A stretch of DNA of 31,184 bases, from NCBI GenBank assembly GCA_002391275.1, contig DGSC01000025.1, positions 1-31,184 on the forward strand, read 5' to 3'. Source of the stretch: Prevotellaceae bacterium UBA4372 (GTDB taxonomy: Bacteria; Bacteroidota; Bacteroidia; Bacteroidales; Bacteroidaceae). This document shows, in pieces, positions 1-7,259 of this stretch; the first letter of the stretch is position 1; every line of letters begins with the position of its first letter. The position numbers and the translations under genes are program-made. The notes below the pieces were generated by a model. That model made no database searches. It was not told the DNA's origin and was given only the letters and a program-made list of their open reading frames with translations.

Positions 1-2
1 AG

Positions 3-281
3 TTCACGGCCTTCGGCGAGGGCTACTCGTCGTTCCTCATGGGGCGTGTGGTCGATATGTTCTACTTCCCCCTCATTGTCAGCACCTGGCCCGACTGGGT
101 TCCCTGGTATGGTGGCGACGAGTTCATCTTCTTTAGCCCGGTCTTCAACTTTGCCGATGCTAACATTTCCGTAGGAGTAGTCGTCCTTTTGCTCTTCTTC
201 CGCAAGGAGCTGGGCGATATTTCGCTGAGCCGACCAACTGAAAAAACAGCGCCAGTAGAGGAGAACCAACAGAGTGAATAG
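3..281 (+). CDS. lspA: Lipoprotein signal peptidase LspA, C-terminal part (5' end outside window)
   Basis: Signal peptidase II, an inner-membrane aspartic protease that cleaves prolipoprotein signal peptides after lipidation. The reading frame is open from the first bases, so the gene begins upstream of the window. The visible part carries the two family signatures that hold the catalytic aspartates: GRVVDMFYFP near the start and FNFADANIS further on, followed by a last membrane helix (VGVVVLLLFF) and a short polar tail. Its stop overlaps the start of the next gene by 8 bases, and that gene encodes a lipoprotein, a substrate class of this enzyme. The family assignment is firm; only the full length is unknown. 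Confidence 0.93.
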   Translation, partial: FTAFGEGYSSFLMGRVVDMFYFPLIVSTWPDWVPWYGGDEFIFFSPVFNFADANISVGVVVLLLFFRKELGDISLSRPTEKTAPVEENQQSE

Positions 282-1233
282 CCGCTATTATATTATAATA
301 GGTGTACTGCTGCTGGTCGCAGCCTGTAAGCCAAGCGTTCCAAGCAAGTACATTCAGCCCGACGAGATGGAGGATATTCTCGTGGACTACCATATAGCAA
401 AGGCTATGGCGAACTTCGGCGAGGGAACCCAAGACTACAATCTGGCACTCTACAAAGCCGCCGTACTGGAGCAGCACGGCGTCAGCGAGGCCGACTTCGA
501 CTCGTCGATGGTCTACTACTATACGCGAGCCGACCGTTTCGTCGACATCTATCGCCGCGTGTCTGAGCGGCTGGAGGAACGGGCCGTAGCCCTGGGCGCC
601 AGCGAGGGCGAGATTTCAAAGTACTCTATGCTGAAGGCCAACGGCGACACAGCCAACATCTGGATTGAGCGAGAGGCGGCGGTGCTGATGCCCACTCCTC
701 CCTACAACCGTATCGACTTCGACTACGAGGCCGACACTACCTACCGACAGGGTGACAGCTTCCTCTTCCAGTTTATGACCGACTTCATGTATCAGAGCGG
801 TTCGCGCGACGCTTTGGCCCTGCTCAGCGTCACCTACGACAACGATACAACCATCACCCGCTATACCGGCGTGAACGTCAGCGGCCACACGATGCTGCGT
901 GTGGAGCCCCTGCGCGGCCACAACGTTCGTCGTGTGCGCGGCTTCATCTATTTAGGCGGAGGTAATGAGCAGACGACGCAAATGCGCCTGCTGTTCCTCG
1001 ACCACCTGCAGCTCATCCGTTTCCATCAACCAGAAGCACAACAGCAAGAAGCCAATGAAGAAACCAATCAGAAAGATAGCCTCAAACGAGATACGATTGC
1101 CCGACGGGAAGACGTTGCCGTTGATGGTCGTCGAGATACGGTCGGGCCTCGTAGAGCGATACTACAGCCTTCGGCAGGAGCTCCCCTTCACCGAGTGGAT
1201 GACAGGCACGATAGAATTAAGGCTCAACCCTGA
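274..1233 (+). CDS. DUF4296-type lipoprotein
   Basis: Predicted exported lipoprotein of a Bacteroidota family of unknown function (DUF4296). It starts with GTG, overlapping the lspA stop by 8 bases. An N-terminal hydrophobic stretch ends in the lipobox LVAAC, so the mature protein should begin at Cys18. The conserved N-terminal core (YIQPDEMEDILVDYHIAKAM) follows directly, as is typical for DUF4296 proteins. The product is 319 residues as read. From about residue 262 the frame runs through the next gene (1055-1276) and becomes rich in Arg, Asp and Pro, which looks less protein-like than the rest. Either the tail is truly encoded by overlapping frames or the original stop was lost. Function unknown. 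Confidence 0.82.
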   Translation: MNSRYYIIIGVLLLVAACKPSVPSKYIQPDEMEDILVDYHIAKAMANFGEGTQDYNLALYKAAVLEQHGVSEADFDSSMVYYYTRADRFVDIYRRVSERLEERAVALGASEGEISKYSMLKANGDTANIWIEREAAVLMPTPPYNRIDFDYEADTTYRQGDSFLFQFMTDFMYQSGSRDALALLSVTYDNDTTITRYTGVNVSGHTMLRVEPLRGHNVRRVRGFIYLGGGNEQTTQMRLLFLDHLQLIRFHQPEAQQQEANEETNQKDSLKRDTIARREDVAVDGRRDTVGPRRAILQPSAGAPLHRVDDRHDRIKAQP

Positions 1234-1276
1234 CGGGGCCCTGCAGGCTTACCGTGAGGGAGTGTTATTGCAATGA
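1055..1276 (+). CDS. Small conserved-looking protein overlapping the DUF4296 gene
   Basis: A 73-residue protein starting MKKPIRKIASNEIRLPDG and ending in GVLLQ. Its first 179 bases lie inside the preceding gene in another frame. It reads as a well-formed beta-rich small protein (RLPDGKTLPLMVVEI, then LPFTEWMTGTIELRL). From memory, similar short proteins follow DUF4296 genes in Prevotella, but I could not check this. The ATG at 1055 was chosen because residues upstream of it in the same frame (Cys/Ser-rich) are a shadow of the DUF4296 coding sequence. No function can be assigned. It probably shares a transcript with lspA and the DUF4296 gene. Confidence 0.7.
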   Translation: MKKPIRKIASNEIRLPDGKTLPLMVVEIRSGLVERYYSLRQELPFTEWMTGTIELRLNPDGALQAYREGVLLQ

Positions 1277-1305
1277 ATACTAACCACTAAAAACCTATAG
1301 AGATT

Positions 1306-2631
1306 ATGAATCTGAAAGTACGTTTATCCGTGATGAACTTCCTGGAGTTCGCAGTCTGGGGTGCCTACCTCACCTGCATGGGTCGCTATCTGTCAAACCT
1401 TGGATTTGGCGACAATATCGGGTGGTTCTATTCCGTTCAGGGTTTCGTCAGCATCTTTATGCCGGCGCTCATCGGTGTTATTGCCGACCGCTGGGTGCAG
1501 GCCCAGAAAATGCTGGGCATCTGCCATCTGCTGGCCGGACTGTTTATGATAGCCGCTGCCTGGTATGGCTACACGAATGGGGCCAACACGCAGTTCGGGC
1601 CCTTGTTCACGCTCTATTCCTTCAGCGTGGCCTTCTTCATGCCTACTATTGCGCTTGCTAACACTACGGCCTTCACCATCTTGAAGGATGCAAAGATGGA
1701 CACCGTCAAGGACTTCCCGCCCATCCGAGTCTTGGGCACTGTAGGCTTCATTGCCACTATGTGGTTTGTCAATTGTGCTGCGCTGGACGATACAGGTTTC
1801 CACTTCACTTTTGCAGAGAATGCGATGAAGTTCCAGTACACCTATATGCAGTTCTTTGTCTCAGGTGCACTTAGCATATTGATGTTTGCTTATTGCTTTA
1901 CCTTGCCCCAGTGTAAGATTGAAGCAAAGCCTCAAGGCTCATTGTCCGATCAGTTGGGCCTCAGCGCATTCCGTCTGTTTAAGACGCGTAAGATGGCTCT
2001 CTTCTTCATCTTCTCGGCATTGTTGGGCATGGCCCTTCAGGTGACCAATGGTTATGCCGGCCCGTTCATCACCAGCTTCAAGGGGTCGACCGACCCGGTT
2101 GTGGCTTCGTCGTTCGCGGCGAATAATGCTACGCTGCTCACCTCTATCTCGCAGATTAGCGAGGCGTTGTGCATACTTATGATACCGTTCTTCCTGCGCC
2201 GCTTTGGCATCAAGACGGTGATGCTCATGTCGATGTTCGCCTGGGTCTTCCGCTTTGGCTTCTTCGGCATTGGCGATCCTACGATGCCCGGTGTGCTGCT
2301 CTTCATTCTCTCATGCATAGTCTATGGCGTAGCCTTCGACTTTTTCAATGTTTCGGGTGGCATTTTTGTCGATCAGGAATGCGATCCCTCTGTGAAAGCG
2401 TCGGCTCAGGGCCTGTTCATGTTGATGACCAATGGCCTCGGCGCTACGATAGGTACGCTGTTGGCCGGAGAGATTGTTAATCACTACTGCACATGGCAGG
2501 ATGGATATCTCGTAGGCAACTGGCAGAGCTGCTGGTTTATCTTTGCCGCGTATTCACTTGTCGTAGCCATACTCTTTGCCATACTTTTCAAGGACACTAA
2601 ACGTCCGACTACAGCCAATATGGCTCACTGA
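1306..2631 (+). CDS. nupG: Nucleoside permease, MFS, NupG-like nucleoside:H+ symporter
   Basis: A 441-residue, twelve-helix inner-membrane protein that should import nucleosides with protons. Its sequence follows E. coli NupG from the first residues (MNLKVRLSVMNFLEFAVWGA). Shared landmarks include the MPALIGVIADRW loop, DFPPIRVLGTVGFI, ISQISEALCILMIPFFL with RFGIKTVM, and VYGVAFDFFNVSGGIFV, followed by SAQGLFMLMTNG. Length is close to the E. coli protein (418 residues). It starts 29 bases after the small gene upstream and is likely co-transcribed. Substrate range (purine versus pyrimidine nucleosides) cannot be told from sequence. Confidence 0.92.
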   Translation: MNLKVRLSVMNFLEFAVWGAYLTCMGRYLSNLGFGDNIGWFYSVQGFVSIFMPALIGVIADRWVQAQKMLGICHLLAGLFMIAAAWYGYTNGANTQFGPLFTLYSFSVAFFMPTIALANTTAFTILKDAKMDTVKDFPPIRVLGTVGFIATMWFVNCAALDDTGFHFTFAENAMKFQYTYMQFFVSGALSILMFAYCFTLPQCKIEAKPQGSLSDQLGLSAFRLFKTRKMALFFIFSALLGMALQVTNGYAGPFITSFKGSTDPVVASSFAANNATLLTSISQISEALCILMIPFFLRRFGIKTVMLMSMFAWVFRFGFFGIGDPTMPGVLLFILSCIVYGVAFDFFNVSGGIFVDQECDPSVKASAQGLFMLMTNGLGATIGTLLAGEIVNHYCTWQDGYLVGNWQSCWFIFAAYSLVVAILFAILFKDTKRPTTANMAH

Positions 2632-2658
2632 AATACAGATCCTGTCAAACGTTCTGAT

Positions 2659-3249
2659 ATGCAGATAGAACTCGAACTACATGCTCTTGCATCAACGGGC
2701 GGCGATGCCGACCGTACGATGGTTATTCTCAGGGAGAAAGGGGGAGAACGTATCCTGCCCGTGATGATGTCGACCAGGCGAGCAACCATGTTGATGATGC
2801 GTTCTCAGATACCGTTACCTATTCCAGTGGCTGCCACTGTAGCAGATGCCTACAATCTGGTGCTGCTGAGATACGACATTCACCTTGCCCGTATTGAGTT
2901 CTCTTCCATCGCGAATGGAATGTTCCTATGTAAGGTCTTCGTGAAACACGATGGAGAGGAGGAAATGGTAGAAATGTGTCAGGCACCGGATGCCCTTGTC
3001 ATGGCAGCAACATCGGTCTGCCCCATCACTATTGACAAGGAACTTTTTGAGGCCCAGTATATGCGCAAGACGGGGGAGCACACTTTTGCTGTCAGTATAA
3101 ACACGTTGACGCGGAAAATGCTTCAGGAGGCTCTCGACCACGCCGTGGCCACAGAAAACTTTGAAGCAGCCACGCAAATCCGTGATGAACTTGCCCGGCG
3201 AGAGGAGGTCAAGAATCCTATAGAGGACGCCAATCCCTATCAAGAATGA
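2659..3249 (+). CDS. Bifunctional nuclease family protein (BFN domain plus UVR motif)
   Basis: A 196-residue cytoplasmic protein. Residues 1 to about 135 form the BFN (DNase-RNase) domain, with the core REKGGERILPVMMSTRRA and the segment PLPIPVAATVADAYNLVLL. Residues about 155-185 form a UVR motif (LDHAVATENFEAATQIRDEL), the short helical hairpin found in UvrB and UvrC that mediates protein contacts. This BFN-plus-UVR arrangement is common in Bacteroidota and in Thermotoga-type BFN proteins. Nuclease activity is reported for some family members but is not proven here. The stop overlaps the start of rsmE by 4 bases, so the two are translationally coupled. Confidence 0.88.
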   Translation: MQIELELHALASTGGDADRTMVILREKGGERILPVMMSTRRATMLMMRSQIPLPIPVAATVADAYNLVLLRYDIHLARIEFSSIANGMFLCKVFVKHDGEEEMVEMCQAPDALVMAATSVCPITIDKELFEAQYMRKTGEHTFAVSINTLTRKMLQEALDHAVATENFEAATQIRDELARREEVKNPIEDANPYQE

Positions 3250-3980
3250 AAGAACAACGCTATTTCTATACCCCAGAGCCTGAAGCTTTAGAGCTGCCAG
3301 GCGAAGAAGCTCAGCATGCCGTGCGTGTGTTGCGCCTCGGGATGGGCGATGAGCTCAACCTTGTAGACGGGCATGGAGGGTTTTACACGGCCGTCATCAC
3401 CGAGGCCAGCAACCATCATTGCAGGTACCGTATTACAGGCAAAATTCCTCAGCAGCCCGAATGGAAAGGCTCTATAGCCGTGGCTGTGGCGCCTACAAAG
3501 AATATGGATCGTATAGAATGGTTTGTAGAAAAAGCCACTGAAATAGGCGTTGATGACATCGTGATGCTGGAATGTCAGTTCTCGGAACGTCGGATGGTCA
3601 AGACAGAACGCTTGGAAAAAGTGGCCATAGCAGCCATGAAGCAGAGCCATAAAGCATGGAAACCACAGATTGAGGGCATGACCGATTTCATGCACTTCAT
3701 AGTCAGGGAAGATCTGCCCCGGCAACGCTTCATAGCGCACTGCTATGATCAAACCGACATCAAGCCCGACGGGGTGGCCGAGAAACCATTCCTCGCTGAT
3801 GTCCTTGAGTCAGGTGAACCAGCCCTGGTCATGGTAGGTCCCGAAGGAGATTTCTCTGTTGATGAAGTACGTGCGGCTGAGTCAGCTGGTTTCCGATCTA
3901 TTACACTTGGAACAAGTCGATTACGCACTGAAACGGCTGCGCTCGTGGCAGTGCACCTTATGAGAATAACTAACCAATAG
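3246..3980 (+). CDS. rsmE: 16S rRNA (uracil1498-N3)-methyltransferase RsmE
   Basis: SPOUT-class methyltransferase that modifies U1498 of 16S rRNA in the 30S subunit using S-adenosylmethionine. Its 244 residues match the usual family length. The N-terminal PUA-like part contains LPGEEAQHAVRVLRLGMGDE; the SPOUT part contains KNMDRIEWFVEKATEIGVD, then QSHKAWKP, and the knot signature VGPEGDFSVDEV followed by LGTSRLRTETAA, which forms the SAM pocket. It overlaps the upstream nuclease gene by 4 bases and precedes the DUF4836 gene by 9 bases, so it sits inside the operon. Confidence 0.95.
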   Translation: MKEQRYFYTPEPEALELPGEEAQHAVRVLRLGMGDELNLVDGHGGFYTAVITEASNHHCRYRITGKIPQQPEWKGSIAVAVAPTKNMDRIEWFVEKATEIGVDDIVMLECQFSERRMVKTERLEKVAIAAMKQSHKAWKPQIEGMTDFMHFIVREDLPRQRFIAHCYDQTDIKPDGVAEKPFLADVLESGEPALVMVGPEGDFSVDEVRAAESAGFRSITLGTSRLRTETAALVAVHLMRITNQ

Positions 3981-3989
3981 AATTGAGTT

Positions 3990-5435
3990 ATGAAAAAGAG
4001 TAAATTAATCCTTTTGGCCGTGGCCGCTGTTGCTGCCATTGCCGCTGGCACCTACTTCGTTGTGGGGCGTAACAGTAATGCATACCTCAATGCCATCCCT
4101 AAGAATGCTACGGCGATGGCTCGTATTGATGCCAAGGAACTGCTCGAAGATGCCGACTTGTCGTTAAGTGAAGGCATGAAATTACTTAAGCGTTTGATGG
4201 CCGACAGCACAAAGAACGTAGGCCTCGACTTCATGCAACCGGCATATCTCTTTGCTGCAGAGGACGGAGATCTCGGTGCTGTGGCTGCCGTTTCAGACAT
4301 GGATGAGCTTACGGCATTTATCTCCAGCTTGAATGAAGAAGGTCAGGCTTCAGAAATTACGGAAGCGCGTGGTTACTCATGGGCTGTGATTCAGCAGCAA
4401 TGGCTTTGCGCTTTCGATAAACAGAAAGCATTGGTGATGGGCCCAGCCGTGGGCAACGATCAGGATGAGCTACGCAATCAGATGGCTTCGCTTCTCTCAC
4501 AAGGGAAAAGCGACAGCGGACAAGCAAGCGAGCTTTTTAAGCAATTGCGAAAGGTTGAGGCTCCGTTAGGCGCAGTGGTTAGCCCCGAAATGATGCCTGA
4601 CGATGTAGCAACTTATATGCATAAGGCTGGTATTCAGAGTAGCAAGGACGCTTTGATGCTCCTCTCTTTGGGCGTTGATGATAATGAATTGTATTTTCAG
4701 TCGGAAGTCCTTGCTTATAGTGAAGGCGTAAAAGACTACGTCAAACAGATCAGTGAATTGCTACGTCCGATGAAAGGTAAACTTCTGGAGCATGCTCACG
4801 GTAAAAATATGGCTTGGCTTGGGATAAATGTAGACGGCCCCAAGTTGCTCGAATTCCTACGCTCTAACGAACAAGTCCGTTCGGCATTGATCGGAATGAA
4901 TATGGTCGTGGATATGGATCGCATTCTGGAAGCTATAGACGGAGATGTGGCATTGGAATTGACCAATCCAGTGGACTTCAATTCAGTTGAAGGCATTGCA
5001 GCACTGCTCAATGGGTTAAGCTTCATGGCTTGTGTGGAAAACGATGACTTCATGAACGGAGCCGCTGATTGGGGTAATGATTTGTTTAAAATGCAGGCAA
5101 AGGGCGACAAGAGCTATGCTTTGAGTCTTGGTGATGCCAGCTTGTTCTTGGGCGTTGACGATGATATCTTCTATCTCGGAAGTGAACAAGGCTTAAAGAG
5201 CAGCGGCAACAAACTGCTTGATAAAAACAAAGACGACATCAAGGGAGCCCGTTTCTTTGCTTCACTTGAACTGCCGGCACTGATGGAACAGGTCTCGCGC
5301 CAATTACCTTTGCCTGAAAGTGTCAAAGATTTCGAACATTTGATGATTGTGATGCCCGAGGCCAACAAAGTAGAGCTGCGCCTCGTAGGTCCGGAAGGAA
5401 AGAATATTGCTAAAGAACTATTGATGAATGAATAA
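3990..5435 (+). CDS. DUF4836 family protein, membrane-anchored or exported
   Basis: A 481-residue member of a Bacteroidota family of unknown function (DUF4836). The N-terminus is a basic start followed by an Ala-rich hydrophobic helix (residues about 5-24, LILLAVAAVAAIAAGTYFVV) with no lipobox cysteine, so it is either a signal anchor or a signal peptide. The segment after it, YLNAIPKNATAMARIDAKEL, is the typical family opening. The remainder is a soluble periplasmic-type domain rich in Asp, Glu, Leu and Met. Its stop overlaps the ABC ATPase start by 8 bases, so its product may work with that transporter (inference). No catalytic motif was seen. Confidence 0.82.
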   Translation: MKKSKLILLAVAAVAAIAAGTYFVVGRNSNAYLNAIPKNATAMARIDAKELLEDADLSLSEGMKLLKRLMADSTKNVGLDFMQPAYLFAAEDGDLGAVAAVSDMDELTAFISSLNEEGQASEITEARGYSWAVIQQQWLCAFDKQKALVMGPAVGNDQDELRNQMASLLSQGKSDSGQASELFKQLRKVEAPLGAVVSPEMMPDDVATYMHKAGIQSSKDALMLLSLGVDDNELYFQSEVLAYSEGVKDYVKQISELLRPMKGKLLEHAHGKNMAWLGINVDGPKLLEFLRSNEQVRSALIGMNMVVDMDRILEAIDGDVALELTNPVDFNSVEGIAALLNGLSFMACVENDDFMNGAADWGNDLFKMQAKGDKSYALSLGDASLFLGVDDDIFYLGSEQGLKSSGNKLLDKNKDDIKGARFFASLELPALMEQVSRQLPLPESVKDFEHLMIVMPEANKVELRLVGPEGKNIAKELLMNE

Positions 5436-6072
5436 GATAACACTCAAAAATGCCTTGCCGCGAGTGTTTGCAGGAAGGACAGATATCGTATCTGATACAT
5501 GGAAACATGATATAACCTTCGAGCGTGGGCATCTCTATCTTGTAGAGGCTGCGTCGGGAACGGGAAAGTCGTCGCTCTGCAGCTACCTCATAGGCTATCG
5601 CACAGATTATGAAGGAAGCATCCTTTTTGATGATCGCGATATCCGTAGCATCAAAATGTCTGAGTGGACACGCCTGCGGCAGCGCTCGCTGAGCTATATG
5701 TTCCAAGAGCTGCGCCTCTTCCCGGAGCTTACCGCATGGGAGAACGTGCAGATAAAGAATCGCCTTACCGCGCATAAAAGCGACAAGGTCATTAGAGAGT
5801 GGTTTCAGCGTTTAGGCATCGCCGATAAATGCGACACGAAGCTGGCCCTAATGAGTTTCGGGCAACAGCAGCGTGTCGCATTCATGCGCGCTCTCTGCCA
5901 GCCTTTTGATTTCATCTTGGCGGATGAACCTGTGAGCCATCTCGACATGGCCAACAGCGCCATCATGGGGGAGCTCCTCCTTGATGAGGCCAAGCAGCAA
6001 GGGGCGGGCATTATTGTAACAAGTATTGGTCACCACATGGATTTACCCTACGAAAAAACCTTCCGTCTATGA
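5428..6072 (+). CDS. ABC transporter ATP-binding protein with divergent motifs
   Basis: A 214-residue nucleotide-binding subunit, of the size seen in FtsE/LolD-type ABC ATPases. Walker A is AASGTGKSS (residues 41-49), with Ala in place of the first Gly. The Q-loop glutamine is Q93 (YMFQEL). The signature is MSFGQQQR (142-149) instead of LSGGQQQR. Walker B with the catalytic Glu is FILADEP (162-168). The usual switch-loop His appears replaced: IVTSIGHH has Ser199 where TH is expected, with His two or three residues later. It overlaps DUF4836 by 8 bases and the permease gene by 4 bases, so the three are coupled. Substrate unknown; MacB, LolCDE and FtsEX relatives handle lipoproteins, peptides or cell-wall hydrolases. 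Confidence 0.88.
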   Translation: MNKITLKNALPRVFAGRTDIVSDTWKHDITFERGHLYLVEAASGTGKSSLCSYLIGYRTDYEGSILFDDRDIRSIKMSEWTRLRQRSLSYMFQELRLFPELTAWENVQIKNRLTAHKSDKVIREWFQRLGIADKCDTKLALMSFGQQQRVAFMRALCQPFDFILADEPVSHLDMANSAIMGELLLDEAKQQGAGIIVTSIGHHMDLPYEKTFRL

Positions 6073-7250
6073 ATTTAATTTGGAAACTTCTGAGGCGTCA
6101 TATCAGTGCAGGGCAATTGGCAGGCTTCTTTCTGGCCAACCTGCTTGGCATGCTCACGGTAGTGCTAAGCGTACAATTCTATGAGGATGTGTTGCCTGCA
6201 TTCGGGGGTGAAGACAGCTTCATAAAGAATACATATATTATTCTTTCGAAGCGCATAGCAGCGGTATCCTCATTGAGGGGCGAGGCACAGACATTCTCGC
6301 AGGATGATATTGCTGAACTTTCATCACAGCGCTTCGTAAAACGCGTCGGCAGATTCGAGGCTTCACAATATCAAGTTTATGCCTCTGTCGCTATGGGAGC
6401 CTCACAGATGGGAACGAGCATGTTCTTCGAAAGTGTACCAGACGAGTATGTAGATGTGGCTTGGCCCAAGATGAAAGAGGGTGAGGTGCCCATCATTCTG
6501 CCCCGTTCTTATCTGGCTCTCTACAATTTTGGCTTTGCCGAGAGCCAGTCTTTGCCAAAACTTTCCGAGGGCGTAGTCTCAATGATTCAGATGGATCTTC
6601 GGCTTCGAGGCGAGGGTGGGGCAGAGCAACGACTTAAAGGACGCGTGGTGGGTTTCTCTACCCGTCTGAACACTGTGCTTGTTCCAGCAGCCTTCATGCA
6701 CAGCAGTAATGAGATGTTGGCGCCACATTCGCAACCAGATCCCACCCGACTGATTGTGGAAGTCAAGAATCCTGCAGATGATGCAATAGCCACGTTTATA
6801 AACGAGCATGGCTACGAGCTTGAAGACAATAGTTTGGAGGCTGGTCGCACCACCTATTTTCTCAAGATTGTGGCCGGCATAGTCATGGCTGTAGGTCTGC
6901 TCATTAGTGCGCTGTCGTTCTACATTCTCATGCTTAGCATCTTCCTGCTCGTGCAGAAGAATTCTGATAAGCTTCAGAATTTGCTGCTCATCGGATATTC
7001 GCCGGCAAAAGTTTCGTTGCCCTATCAGCTGCTGACGATTGTGCTGAACGTTTTAGTCTTATTGCTGGCCTTTGGAGCATTGCTATGGATTCGTCAACGC
7101 TATCTTGAGCGCTTGTGGCAGATTTTCCCGTCGCTCAGCGAAGGACCGTTGACTCCAGCTTTACTTGTGGGCGTCGGAATATTTGTTGTCGTCTCGTTCT
7201 TCAACATTCTTGCCGTGCGCCGCAAGATTAACGGTCTTACGAAAGCTTAA
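6069..7250 (+). CDS. FtsX-like permease subunit of ABC transporter
   Basis: A 393-residue inner-membrane protein with the layout of the FtsX/MacB family. One helix lies near residues 16-36 (GQLAGFFLANLLGMLTVVLS), followed by a large periplasmic domain of about 225 residues. Three helices lie close to the C-terminus, near 264-294, 316-340 and 363-383, and the protein ends in a basic cytoplasmic tail (RRKINGLTKA). The stretch KLQNLLLIGYSPAKVSLPYQ, between helices 2 and 3, resembles the FtsX coupling region that contacts the ATPase. Its start overlaps the ATPase stop (ATGA). Such four-helix permeases usually work as mechanotransmitters or lipoprotein/peptide exporters rather than small-solute pumps; the cargo here is not apparent. 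Confidence 0.85.
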   Translation: MNLIWKLLRRHISAGQLAGFFLANLLGMLTVVLSVQFYEDVLPAFGGEDSFIKNTYIILSKRIAAVSSLRGEAQTFSQDDIAELSSQRFVKRVGRFEASQYQVYASVAMGASQMGTSMFFESVPDEYVDVAWPKMKEGEVPIILPRSYLALYNFGFAESQSLPKLSEGVVSMIQMDLRLRGEGGAEQRLKGRVVGFSTRLNTVLVPAAFMHSSNEMLAPHSQPDPTRLIVEVKNPADDAIATFINEHGYELEDNSLEAGRTTYFLKIVAGIVMAVGLLISALSFYILMLSIFLLVQKNSDKLQNLLLIGYSPAKVSLPYQLLTIVLNVLVLLLAFGALLWIRQRYLERLWQIFPSLSEGPLTPALLVGVGIFVVVSFFNILAVRRKINGLTKA

Positions 7251-7259
7251 AAGTGGGTT

